Made by a program: the position numbers and the translations under genes
NCBI GenBank assembly: GCA_944325075.1
Contig: CALUYU010000023.1
Coordinates: 1 to 35,072 of the forward strand
DNA from: Candidatus Gastranaerophilales bacterium
GTDB lineage: Bacteria > Cyanobacteriota > Vampirovibrionia > Gastranaerophilales > Gastranaerophilaceae
Direction: 5' to 3'
Length of the DNA stretch: 35,072 bases
The notes under the pieces: generated by a model
Seen by the model: only the letters and a program-made list of their open reading frames with translations
Database searches by the model: none
What the model was told of the DNA's origin: nothing
Shown here: positions 7,866 to 14,862 of the stretch, one piece after another
How the letters are laid out: each line of letters opens with the position of its first letter
Position numbering within the stretch: the first letter of the stretch is position 1

Positions 7866-8234
7866 ATGTTTAATTCAGTGAACAATCCGTTCGGTAGAAT
7901 GGTACAATCCTCCACTTCTTCCGACACTAACGGGCGTCAGCAGCAGCATGAACAACAACCGCAGCAGGAAAGGAAACTTCTTGAAGAAGAAGAAAAGGAT
8001 GAAGTAAGATTAGGCGGAATGCCCCTGCTTACAGAAGATGAAGTACTATCAATGGTACGCACTTATATTGCAAACTTAAAGGCCGAATACGAAAATAATG
8101 AAAAAGCATTGAAAAAAGCAGACAAATGGTTAGAAAAGTTTGATGTAAAAAAATTTATGAAAAGGAACCCGACACTTACCTGCTCGGATTTCTATATGAT
8201 TATGTATATGGAAACCGATTCAATAAGAAGTTAA
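7866..8234 (+). CDS. Small Gln-rich/charged protein of unknown function
   Basis: I do not recognise this 122-residue protein. Residues about 17-38 are Ser/Gln/His/Glu-rich and look disordered, followed by an acidic-basic stretch (LLEEEEKDEVR). The C-terminal two thirds are predicted helical (LTEDEVLSMVRTYIANLKAEYENNEKALKKADKWLEKFDVKKFM). There is no signal peptide or membrane segment. An AAAGAGG Shine-Dalgarno precedes the ATG, and the gene is framed by terminators, so it is a single-gene unit. Confidence 0.65.
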   Translation: MFNSVNNPFGRMVQSSTSSDTNGRQQQHEQQPQQERKLLEEEEKDEVRLGGMPLLTEDEVLSMVRTYIANLKAEYENNEKALKKADKWLEKFDVKKFMKRNPTLTCSDFYMIMYMETDSIRS

Positions 8235-8241
8235 ATAATAA

Positions 8242-8275
8242 AAAAGCAGACCGGACAGAATACGGATCTGCTTTT
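8242..8275. terminator. Bidirectional terminator between the 7866 gene and thrS
   Basis: AAAAGCAGACCGG and CGGATCTGCTTTT form an imperfect GC-containing stem, with A's on one side and T's on the other. It would end the plus-strand unit at 8234 and the minus-strand thrS transcript. Confidence 0.7.
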
Positions 8276-8298
8276 ATCTTTAATTTATAAAATTGTAA

Positions 8299-10092
8299 CT
8301 ATGATTTAGCAAAAGACTCTGAACTTTTTTGCTCAATCTCGTTTTTAATTTTACTAATAAATTCATCCACTTCAAAAGTGCCTATTTGTCCAATGCCGCG
8401 TGCACGAACAGCAACTGAACCGGACTCAATTTCCTTATCACCAATAACACATACATAAGGAATTTTCTTATCCTGGAGGCTTTCTCTTATTTTGTAGTTC
8501 ATGCTTTCGGATCTATCATCCAAATGAGCTCTTATGCCTGCATCGCGCATTTTTTTATAAACGATTTCAGCATAGTCAGTGTGTTTGTCGTTGCTGATCG
8601 GAACAATAGCCACCTGAGTAGGAGCAAGCCAGGTTGGGAATGCACCGGCATAATGCTCAATTAAAATTCCGTGGAATCTTTCCATTGAACCGAATATTAC
8701 ACGGTGAAGCATTACAGGAGTTTTCATCTGTCCGTCTTTATCCTGATACTTGATATCAAATCTTGCAGGAAGATTAAAGTCCAACTGAATTGTTGCACAC
8801 TGCCAAGTTCTGCCAATAGCATCCTTAACTTTAAAATCAATTTTTGGACCGTAAAAAGCTCCATCGCCCTCATTAATTTCATAACTCATACCGCGGCGAT
8901 CCATAGCCTCTTTCAGGCCAGCCTCAGCCCTATCCCAGTTTTCAATTTCACCAACATAGCTTTCAGGCCTTGTCGAAAGTTCAACCTCGAATTTCATGTT
9001 GAAAATTGCCATTGTATCAGCGACAAAATCTATAATTTCATTGATTTCGTCAACAAGCTGTTCCGGTGTACAGAATATATGGGCATCATCCTGGGTAAAC
9101 CCTTGAACTCTTGTTAACCCCGATAAAGCCCCAGATTTTTCTTTTCTGTATACAGTCCCAAGTTCAGCCATTCTAAGAGGCAGTGAACGGTATGAATATC
9201 TGTTAGCCTGATATATTAATATGTGGAACGGACAATTCATCGGTTTCAAAATAAACTGATCATCCGACTCCTCATCTTTTTGGATAAAGAACATGTTATC
9301 TTTGTAATGATCAGCATGCCCTGAGATTTCCCATAATTTAGACTTTGCAATATGAGGAGTATTTACTATTACGTAACCGCGTTTTCTGTGTTCGGTTCTC
9401 CAGTAATTTTCAATTTCTTCTCTTACAACAGCAAGATTTGGATGCCACAATACAAGGCCACCACCTAGTTCTTCTCTGGTAGAGAATAAATCAAGTTTTG
9501 AACCAAGCTTTCTGTGATCACGTTTTTCAGCCTCTTCAAGGAAATGAAGATAATCTGCCAAATCCTCTTTTGTCCAAAATACGGTTGCATAAATTCTCTG
9601 AAGCATTTTGTTCTTCTCATTTCCGCGCCAGTAAGCGCCGGCAACCTTCAATAACTTCAATGCATTGCCCTTGATATAAGAAGTATTCGGAATATGCGGT
9701 CCGGCACAGAGATCATTGAATAAAACATTTCCGTCTTTATCCTTTGTTAAATATAAAGTTGGATTGTCATTTCTGTGCTCTTCAAGCAGTTCAGCCTTAT
9801 AAATTTCGCCTTCTTTTTTGAATTCGGCAATTTTGGCGTCAACATCTTTAACTTCATATCTTTCAAACGTAAGATTTTGTTTAATGATATTTTTCATTTC
9901 TTCTTCGATTTTTACCAGGTCGTCCTCAGTAAAAGCATGCCCGTCCGTAAGATCAAAATCATAATAGAAGCCGGTGTCCGTTGCCGGTCCGATAGCCAAC
10001 TTTGCTGACGGAAACAGCTTTTGAACAGCCTGAGCCATAATGTGAGATGTTGAGTGCCTAAGCACATGAAGTGTTTCGTTGTTCTTTTCCAT
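8299..10092 (-). CDS. thrS: Threonyl-tRNA synthetase (lacks TGS domain)
   Basis: ThrRS charges tRNA-Thr and edits Ser-tRNA-Thr. The 597 residues begin directly with the editing-domain motif HVLRHSTSHIMAQA (about 9-22). The N-terminal TGS domain of about 60 residues present in E. coli ThrRS is missing. The class II catalytic core is intact: motif 2 GTVYRKEKSG, Zn ligands in MNCPFH, TQDDAH and MLHRVIFGS, motif 3 GSMERF, then the anticodon-binding domain (APTQVAIVPI to the end). Absence of TGS is, as I recall, also seen in cyanobacterial ThrRS, which fits the inferred affiliation. AAAGGATGAAAGG precedes the ATG. A promoter-terminator unit lies upstream (10276-10450) and may control it. Confidence 0.97.
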   Translation of the reverse strand: MEKNNETLHVLRHSTSHIMAQAVQKLFPSAKLAIGPATDTGFYYDFDLTDGHAFTEDDLVKIEEEMKNIIKQNLTFERYEVKDVDAKIAEFKKEGEIYKAELLEEHRNDNPTLYLTKDKDGNVLFNDLCAGPHIPNTSYIKGNALKLLKVAGAYWRGNEKNKMLQRIYATVFWTKEDLADYLHFLEEAEKRDHRKLGSKLDLFSTREELGGGLVLWHPNLAVVREEIENYWRTEHRKRGYVIVNTPHIAKSKLWEISGHADHYKDNMFFIQKDEESDDQFILKPMNCPFHILIYQANRYSYRSLPLRMAELGTVYRKEKSGALSGLTRVQGFTQDDAHIFCTPEQLVDEINEIIDFVADTMAIFNMKFEVELSTRPESYVGEIENWDRAEAGLKEAMDRRGMSYEINEGDGAFYGPKIDFKVKDAIGRTWQCATIQLDFNLPARFDIKYQDKDGQMKTPVMLHRVIFGSMERFHGILIEHYAGAFPTWLAPTQVAIVPISNDKHTDYAEIVYKKMRDAGIRAHLDDRSESMNYKIRESLQDKKIPYVCVIGDKEIESGSVAVRARGIGQIGTFEVDEFISKIKNEIEQKSSESFAKS

Positions 10093-10275
10093 TCTAATCC
10101 TTTCATCCTTTTGGGTTATTTTTGGTAAATATTTGCTTAAATAACAACACTTAGATAAGCATTTACCCCCGGGGTGGATCCCCCTAACTAACTACAAGTA
10201 AATATATAGCACTTAATAACTTTAAAGACAAGCAGAATAATTTATAATTGTAGAAACAACACTAATTTATAAGAT
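10093..10275 (-). other. thrS proximal 5' region with a degenerate hairpin repeat
   Basis: Between thrS and the upstream terminator there are about 180 bases. At about 10170-10195 a GGGGGATCCACCCC hairpin, preceded on the minus strand by TAGTTAGTTAG, resembles a decayed copy of the window's GTAGGTTGGGG repeat. It is not a T-box antiterminator sequence. TTTAAA with TATATA about 12 bases further on the minus strand (about 10200-10225) is a weak internal promoter candidate for thrS. Confidence 0.4.
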
Positions 10276-10303
10276 AAAAAAAACCACTCATTGCTGAGTG
10301 GGT
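10276..10303 (-). terminator. Intrinsic terminator upstream of thrS
   Basis: On the minus strand CCACTCA, loop GCAA and TGAGTGG are followed by eight T's. This is one of the clearest terminators in the window, and it lies between a promoter and thrS rather than after a gene. Confidence 0.8.
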
Positions 10304-10415
10304 CGTTTTCTGCATCCTAATGGTCTCTTTTAGTGTTTATTATTTAGGAGTTTATATGTTTTTGGGGTTAATGAATCTATTTATATTTAGTGTTTCGACT
10401 ACACTTAAATCTTAT
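10276..10415 (-). ncRNA. Candidate small RNA or attenuated thrS leader
   Basis: On the minus strand a good promoter (TTGACA at 10450-10445, 17 bases, AATAAT at 10427-10422) is followed about 140 bases later by a clear intrinsic terminator. No open frame with a Shine-Dalgarno fills the interval. Internal pairing is visible: AGTGT...ACACT near the 5' end and TCCTAA...TTAGGA enclosing the middle. It is either a free-standing small RNA or a premature-termination leader of thrS, which starts about 185 bases downstream. I cannot match it to 6S, SRP or tmRNA. Confidence 0.45.
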
Positions 10416-10421
10416 GTAATT

Positions 10422-10450
10422 ATTATTGCATAGAAGATTTTAAATGTCAA
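10422..10450 (-). promoter_or_regulatory. Sigma-70-type promoter of the thrS-upstream transcript
   Basis: TTGACA and AATAAT with a 17-base spacer on the minus strand; predicted start near 10415. Confidence 0.55.
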
Positions 10451-10593
10451 CAAAATGTTTTCGTTAAATATCATATCTTGTGAAAACGCTTATATAGTGT
10501 AGATTTTACACTTTACAAAACTTAATATTTGGGTTTTGTGAGTTAAATTTTAGGGCATGTAATAATAAGAAAGCACGGAAATAAAATGTTAAC

Positions 10594-10661
10594 TTATGTA
10601 AATTCCCTGGGTTTACATAAAGCAATTTTTTAGAACTTATATACTTTATATATATAAGTTC
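10594..10661 (+). promoter_or_regulatory. Two successive inverted repeats upstream of the 10686 operon
   Basis: TTATGTAAA/TTTACATAA (10594-10620, nine-bp arms around TTCCCTGGG) and GAACTTATATA/TATATAAGTTC (10633-10661, eleven-bp arms) lie directly upstream of the Shine-Dalgarno of the small gene at 10686. The first could be an operator. The second would be a hairpin in the 5' leader or a second operator. No known motif is recognised. Confidence 0.45.
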
Positions 10662-10685
10662 AATAATAGGAGCACAAGGATCATC

Positions 10686-10979
10686 ATGTCATCAAACAGC
10701 CCAATAAACGCAATCTCAAAAGTACCGCGTGGTTTAATAGCTTCGACTGACGTTTCAAAAGCATACGTAAGCGGATCAATTGAACTGACACATTTTGATG
10801 CCAGAGCTAACAGCATGACAAATATTGCCAATAAAGTTAATGAGGCAATGGGACTTTCGAGCGGCACAGACGGAATCCAAAAAAATTATAATCTGGCAGA
10901 GGACTATAACAACGGCGGTATGTCCAGATTTTTCACTTACAACGCTCCGGGGAATGTAACATTCTTTTCAATAGCTTAG
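10686..10979 (+). CDS. Small protein of unknown function
   Basis: I do not recognise this 97-residue protein. It is polar, without signal peptide or membrane span. FDARANSMTNIANKVNEAMGL (about 37-57) could form an amphipathic helix of the kind seen in secreted or self-assembling small proteins. AAGGA precedes the ATG by five bases. A second small gene begins 13 bases after the stop with its own Shine-Dalgarno, so they form an operon. The upstream region holds two strong inverted repeats, which suggests regulated expression. Confidence 0.65.
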   Translation: MSSNSPINAISKVPRGLIASTDVSKAYVSGSIELTHFDARANSMTNIANKVNEAMGLSSGTDGIQKNYNLAEDYNNGGMSRFFTYNAPGNVTFFSIA

Positions 10980-10992
10980 GAGAAGAGCAAAA

Positions 10993-11232
10993 ATGCAACT
11001 GAACGGCATAAATTTACAACCTAAAATCGGAACTGATTTCATCGCTCAATACGGCGAGGGAAATAGTACTGTTGCAGCCTCAACAATGGCACATGCTTAT
11101 AATCCGTCCGGTCAGTTTTACAACACAGATAGAGTTACGCAAAATACAAATCCGGAGAAAATTGCTGAAAATATTGCAAAATATGAAACGGCTCAAGGGA
11201 ACTATATGAAACAATTTCACGGAATCAAATAA
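10993..11232 (+). CDS. Small protein of unknown function
   Basis: This 79-residue polar protein has no recognisable family, signal peptide or membrane segment. Its composition (Asn, Gln, Thr, Gly) and predicted C-terminal helix (PEKIAENIAKYETAQGNYMKQF) resemble its upstream neighbour, so the two may act together. GGAGAAG lies before the ATG at good spacing. A short frame with a homopolymer G tract begins 68 bases downstream. Confidence 0.65.
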   Translation: MQLNGINLQPKIGTDFIAQYGEGNSTVAASTMAHAYNPSGQFYNTDRVTQNTNPEKIAENIAKYETAQGNYMKQFHGIK

Positions 11233-11300
11233 GATTTCTTGAATTGCATGGAACAATAATATATAATCAAAGTAGAAATAGGTATTAATAAGAGGTATAA

Positions 11301-11354
11301 ATGCAAAACCCAATCATAGCGCGATTTTCCCCGAGGGGGGGGGGGGCAGACTAA
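11301..11354 (+). pseudogene. Short frame with a 12-G tract; candidate phase-off gene start
   Basis: A Shine-Dalgarno-like AAGAGG precedes an ATG at 11301, giving MQNPIIARFSPRGGGGAD and then a stop. The G codons are a pure run of 12 G at 11335-11346. The N-terminal pattern M-x4-IAR-x3-RGG matches the minus-strand start at 12740 (MGKLSIARHTGRG), which is also followed by a G-rich tract. One G fewer would open a frame to about 11566 that includes a hydrophobic segment (FLSFWLFISFIFFLLP). One G more would open it to about 11411. It may be a phase-variable gene in the off state, a decayed remnant, or an assembly error in the homopolymer. Confidence 0.4.
11335..11346 (+). repeat. Homopolymer tract of 12 G
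   Basis: A pure run of G in an otherwise AT-rich region, positioned 34 bases after a potential start codon. Tracts of this length are prone to slipped-strand mispairing. Confidence 0.9.
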
Positions 11355-11548
11355 CTGCTTTTTCCACGACTGGCAAGGCTTTTCGGCCGATACCATCTTC
11401 TATTTTTTTTTAAGTTTTTGGTTATTTATATCTTTTATATTTTTTCTATTACCAATATCTAATTGCGATAATTTCAGAAACTCATTTTGTTTCAGGCGAA
11501 ATTATATGCTTTCGCAGATTTGTTGTGCTTGTTTTAAAGGAGGTTTTT

Positions 11549-11653
11549 ATGAATATTGGGGGTAGAAATAAAAATATAAACCCTTTTTTATATGTTTTGT
11601 GTTTATGGAATATAATGACATATATTGAAAAAAAGGCGTTAAAAATAGTATAA
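11549..11653 (+). CDS. Possible 34-residue peptide upstream of pseudopilin A
   Basis: A very strong Shine-Dalgarno (AAAGGAGG, 11536-11543) stands at ideal distance from an ATG at 11549. The frame encodes a 34-residue peptide with a hydrophobic middle (NPFLYVLCLWNIM) and a basic end (EKKALKIV), stopping 19 bases before the pseudopilin A start. It could be a small membrane peptide, a translational leader, or the relic of a decayed gene. Confidence 0.4.
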   Translation: MNIGGRNKNINPFLYVLCLWNIMTYIEKKALKIV

Positions 11654-11672
11654 TATAAATAATGGAGGATTT

Positions 11673-12488
11673 ATGAATAAGTTATTAAATATGCTTAATT
11701 TAACTAACATCAATCATTTTAATGTTACCAATATTCCCATTGCTTCACACGCAACGACGTATCACGTAAGAGAGGACTTAGCTCCGAAAGCCGCTTTTAC
11801 TCTTGCTGAAGTTCTTATAACCTTGGGGATTATTGGTGTGATCGCTGCAATGACATTGCCGACATTGATTGCAAAATATCAGAAGAAAGTAACTGTTGTT
11901 AAGCTGCAAAAAGCCTACACAACTTTAGCTCAGGCCGTTGAAAAGTCTAAAAGCAAATACGGTGATATTTCAGGATGGGATTATACTTACGGTAATGATG
12001 TAAATAGCGATACACAAAAAGAGATGTTTACCAAATTTGTACATACATATATTACTCCAAACTTGTTAATCAGTGAAGATTGCGGGTACAAAAATGAAAA
12101 AAACTGCAAAAATCCTAAGGTTTGCTCATCATCAAATAGTTCTTTCTGTGTAGATATTGCAGACGGCTACTACTTTATTACACCTGAAGCAAGATACTCT
12201 ATAAGCCAGGATAATAATGCCGGAACTTCTATAAACAGATTTGGGGTTAAGATAGATATAAATGGGAATGAAGGGCCGAATTTATTTGGAAGAGATGTAT
12301 TTTACGGCTTTATTGAACCAACAAGAAACAGATTTGAATTTATTGGAGCAGAATTGCTGTTCTCACGCGAACACATGATAACGGATACAAGCGCCTGGGG
12401 ATGCAACAAGGCATCAAATTACAAAATGTATTGCGGAGCAATAATTCAAATAGACGGCTGGCAAATTAAAGACGACTACCCGTGGTAG
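11673..12488 (+). CDS. Prepilin-type pseudopilin-like protein (locus A)
   Basis: This 271-residue protein carries a type IV pilin/type II secretion prepilin signal: FTLAEVLITLGIIG begins at residue 42, with Glu at mature position 5 and a long hydrophobic helix. The leader is unusually long (41 residues against the usual 6-25), and its end (ASHATTYHVREDLAPKA) resembles the leaders of loci B and C. The mature body has several Cys (CGYKNEKNCKNPKVC, WGCNKASNYKMYCG), probably disulfide-bonded outside the cell, and ends with DGWQIKDDYPW. Pseudopilins are processed by PilD-like peptidase and assembled at the inner membrane. GGAGG precedes the ATG. No pilus assembly genes lie nearby. An orphan leader frame lies tail-to-tail downstream. 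Confidence 0.88.
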   Translation: MNKLLNMLNLTNINHFNVTNIPIASHATTYHVREDLAPKAAFTLAEVLITLGIIGVIAAMTLPTLIAKYQKKVTVVKLQKAYTTLAQAVEKSKSKYGDISGWDYTYGNDVNSDTQKEMFTKFVHTYITPNLLISEDCGYKNEKNCKNPKVCSSSNSSFCVDIADGYYFITPEARYSISQDNNAGTSINRFGVKIDINGNEGPNLFGRDVFYGFIEPTRNRFEFIGAELLFSREHMITDTSAWGCNKASNYKMYCGAIIQIDGWQIKDDYPW

Positions 12489-12740
12489 CGGGGTGCCACA
12501 GGCACCAGCCTACCACGAGTAGTCGCTAAGTGAGATGCAACAGCTTTTTGTAGGTTGGGGTTTCTACCCCAACAATATTTTAATGTTGGGCTGAAAGCCC
12601 AACCTACTTTATCTAATACTTCTTTTCCTGCTACAGAAAACTTTAATTTTGAGAAAGATAATTTTAAGCAAAACCCTTGTCTCCCTTGAGGTTTCTTACA
12701 CCCCCCTCCCCGTATGCCTTGCTATACTTAACTTTCCCAT
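12476..12740 (-). pseudogene. Orphan pseudopilin leader, frame-disrupted at a G-rich tract
   Basis: An ATG at 12740 has AAAGGAGG seven bases upstream and a promoter further up. It reads MGKLSIARHTGRGV and stops at TAA just after a G4-A-G6 tract. One base fewer in the tract continues in frame to 12476: PQGRQGF, FSKLKFSV, KEVLDKVGWAFSPTL, WGRNPNLQKA, SHLATTRGRLVP. These segments match the in-frame leaders of pseudopilins B (KEVLDKVGWAFSPTL, RNPNLQKA) and C (PQGREGF, KSKFSV). Here no FTLAEV domain follows; the frame ends antisense to the 3' end of pseudopilin A. It therefore looks like a leader cassette lacking its pilin. The palindrome pair at 12549-12607 lies inside it. Confidence 0.55.
12549..12607. 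repeat. Double palindrome GTAGGTTGGGG...CCCCAAC / GTTGGGC...GCCCAAC
   Basis: Two hairpins back to back (TGTAGGTTGGGGTTTCTACC with its partner, then GTTGGGCTGAAAGCCCAAC and CTAC). The same 59-base unit occurs at 20473-20531 with two or three differences, and single hairpins of the family occur at 51-76, 361-386, 34793-34817 and 34937-34962. Confidence 0.85.
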
Positions 12741-12935
12741 ATATCTACCTCCTTTTTCTTTTATTATACATTATTTTTCTTATTTTTCAAGTCTTGTTTT
12801 TGTATTTTAAATTCCACGACTAATAGTGCTTTCTTTTTGTGTATGAGGGAGGCACTGAAAGACCCACATTGACTTTCATTAATATTTTCATGAGAAGCAA
12901 ACAGTTAATAAAATTTGCAAAAAATAGAAAATAAA
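12741..12935. other. AT-rich intergenic region with repeat fragments
   Basis: Besides the orphan-leader promoter, this stretch holds a partial copy (12813-12836, ACTAATAGTGCTTTCTTTTT) of the ACTCATAGTGCTTTCT repeat also found at 104-149 and 20786-20826. I see no gene after it. Confidence 0.55.
12763..12790 (-). promoter_or_regulatory. Promoter of the orphan leader
   Basis: On the minus strand TTGAAA (12790-12785), 16 bases, then TATAAT (12768-12763), followed by AAAGGAGG at 12755-12748 and the ATG at 12740. All parts of a gene start are in place. Confidence 0.6.
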
Positions 12936-13574
12936 CTATAATAAATGTTCACCATGCAGGTCAGTACCGCCGGTTTTAATCAGGTTATATTTATCGGCTA
13001 ATTTTTCAATAGAACAAGCTGATCTAAATTTAATAATTCCTCTGTGCCTTTTGTAAGGATAATAAACTTCCAAGCCGTCAAGTCCATATGAAATAAGTTT
13101 TTGAACAAATTTATCCATATTTAACGCCCAGCAACATGCCGGATGGGCAAGAACAGCAATTCCTCCTGCATTATGAATAGCCTTTATAAGCTTTTTTATA
13201 TCCCGGCCGGCAAAAATTCTAACAATATCCCACTCTGTTTCCCTTTTTGACTTGGCGTAAAAAGGCTTAAGCTCGTTATTATAAACATCTATGCCATACG
13301 CAAGAAGATGCATAAATACATACCCACACCAAACATCAAATTCCACAGCCGGAATTACAATATCATTCGACATGATATCAGTGTTTAAATATGCCCCGAC
13401 AGTATTATGATCCGATACAGCAATATTTTTATAATTCTTATTCAACGCCTGCTTTATAATACTTTCCGGATCTGCCAATCCATCGGAAAATTTTGTGTGA
13501 ATATGTAAATTAACTAAATTATTTAAATAATCATCCTTTGTAAATGATTTTATTATATCTTTGTAATTTTTCAT
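12936..13574 (-). CDS. PHP-domain metal-dependent phosphoesterase
   Basis: PHP (polymerase and histidinol phosphatase) domains hydrolyse phosphate esters with a cluster of two or three metals. This 212-residue protein shows all four motifs: HIHTKFSDG near the N-terminus, SDHNT, AHPACC, and the terminal GGTDLHG. Small stand-alone PHP proteins include nucleoside 3',5'-bisphosphate and RNA 5'-end phosphatases (RNase AM/YciV-like), but the substrate here is not decidable. I choose the ATG at 13574 because a longer frame (13643) would overlap the divergent gene and read through its promoter. No strong Shine-Dalgarno is present. Confidence 0.85.
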   Translation of the reverse strand: MKNYKDIIKSFTKDDYLNNLVNLHIHTKFSDGLADPESIIKQALNKNYKNIAVSDHNTVGAYLNTDIMSNDIVIPAVEFDVWCGYVFMHLLAYGIDVYNNELKPFYAKSKRETEWDIVRIFAGRDIKKLIKAIHNAGGIAVLAHPACCWALNMDKFVQKLISYGLDGLEVYYPYKRHRGIIKFRSACSIEKLADKYNLIKTGGTDLHGEHLL

Positions 13575-13637
13575 TGTTTTTTTAAGTATATTTGTATAAA
13601 ATAAATATATCATAAAATCCAAAAAAGCGGAGAGAAT

Positions 13638-14615
13638 ATGCAAAAAATAAAAGTTGAAAATAATTTTGTATGGATAATACTTGCAGCAATCAGAATATAT
13701 AGCGCAAACTTTTTAAAATTTTGCGGCTATATGTTTTTTCCGGTTCTTGGCCAAATTTTGGGGATATTGTTAATTTTCTGTCTGGCCGGTTTATATACTG
13801 TATATTTGCCAGAACTGGCTGAAAAATATCCTGCATTTCGGGATTTTTCAACGATAATTCTTTGTATAATAGGAATAATTGTTCCGGGATTACTCATATT
13901 TATGAAAGCGTTTTGGGATTATCTGGTCGCATACGGGGCGTTAAACTCTGTTACGGAAGGTTTTCTTACTACGGAGAAAATATATGATTTCCCTGCACAC
14001 AAAGCAACCGTTACTCAATATTCAATAAAATTTATAGGATTGTGGCTGCTTTATTCCATATTCTGGATTGTCGCTTTAAATCCATTTTTCTGGGTGATAG
14101 GAGCCGTATTATTTATTTACTTTATATTAATTTTCCAGGTCTTTTCGTTTGAACCGGAAACATCCGTAAGCGGCTGTTTTAAAAGAAGTTTCCAATTAAT
14201 AAGGGGGAATGTATTCAGAACACTACTAATTATGCTAGTGATAGGAACATTTACTCATGTACTGTTTGTACAAGGATTTTCAGTGTTTTTCGATTTCACA
14301 AAACTAACCCAGGTTTTAAGTGAATTATTCCAGGAAACTCTTGTAGGATATATACCAATAGATGCAATAAATGACAGGATGTTATCTGTAAATCCTTCTT
14401 TTGATATGATTACGCCGCTAAAGGTTGCAAATTTTCTGGTCTATCAAATAGTGGCGTTTATCGTAATAGGCTTTACACTCCCTTTGAGAAGTATAACATG
14501 GGCCTTATGGTATAAAGCTTTAAGTGAGGAAAAACCTATCAGAGGAACTAAACGGGTTACAAGAAAACTTGACCCTGAAATTATTAACAGAGCTAATAGA
14601 AAATACCAGGATTAA
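13638..14615 (+). CDS. Polytopic membrane protein of unknown function
   Basis: This 325-residue protein has about six hydrophobic segments (around residues 30-55, 70-92, 128-175 as two, 193-215 and 265-290). The arrangement resembles DUF-type membrane domains with a conserved ETSVSGCFKRSFQLIRGN loop before a helix, a feature shared with glycerophosphodiester phosphodiesterase membrane domains and DUF975-like proteins. The C-terminal tail is basic (GTKRVTRKLDPEIINRANRKY). GGAGAG precedes the ATG. It appears to begin a short operon with the zinc-ribbon protein and rph (gaps of 17 and 5 bases). Function unknown. Confidence 0.7.
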   Translation: MQKIKVENNFVWIILAAIRIYSANFLKFCGYMFFPVLGQILGILLIFCLAGLYTVYLPELAEKYPAFRDFSTIILCIIGIIVPGLLIFMKAFWDYLVAYGALNSVTEGFLTTEKIYDFPAHKATVTQYSIKFIGLWLLYSIFWIVALNPFFWVIGAVLFIYFILIFQVFSFEPETSVSGCFKRSFQLIRGNVFRTLLIMLVIGTFTHVLFVQGFSVFFDFTKLTQVLSELFQETLVGYIPIDAINDRMLSVNPSFDMITPLKVANFLVYQIVAFIVIGFTLPLRSITWALWYKALSEEKPIRGTKRVTRKLDPEIINRANRKYQD

Positions 14616-14632
14616 CTTTATTGGAGTATATA

Positions 14633-14857
14633 ATGTTTATCTGTAAAAACTGCAAGTCGGTTGATAAATTTGAACTAATGTTTTCTCCGGAATACCAAGG
14701 ACCAAGAAGATATGAACAAACATATAATAAAAAAAATGAACTTCAAATATCAGTAGACGGTTATACATTTATACCGGATTTGCAGTTTATGAACGAGCAC
14801 GCTGTATGCCGGTATTGCGGACAAATATATATGTGGGATTACGATTATAAGGAATAA
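14633..14857 (+). CDS. Small zinc-ribbon protein
   Basis: This 74-residue protein has two CxxC pairs, CKNC near the N-terminus and CRYCG near the C-terminus, spaced as in a zinc ribbon that spans the whole chain. The rest is polar and aromatic (YQGPRRYEQTYNKKNE, MWDYDYKE). I use the ATG at 14633, which has GGAG six bases upstream; an in-frame TTG at 14621 overlaps that site. It lies five bases before rph, so a role in RNA metabolism is possible but only by association. Confidence 0.72.
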   Translation: MFICKNCKSVDKFELMFSPEYQGPRRYEQTYNKKNELQISVDGYTFIPDLQFMNEHAVCRYCGQIYMWDYDYKE

Positions 14858-14862
14858 AAATA

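Noticed and set aside
10093-10275. Possible T-box riboswitch in front of thrS
   Set aside because: The GGGGGATCCACCCC element is a self-complementary hairpin, lacks the T-box consensus and has no terminator after it; it fits a degenerate copy of the window's hairpin repeat better.
10276-10415. 6S RNA, SRP RNA or tmRNA
   Set aside because: No long 6S-type hairpin, no GGAAGCAGCC-type SRP core and no tRNA-like ends are visible.
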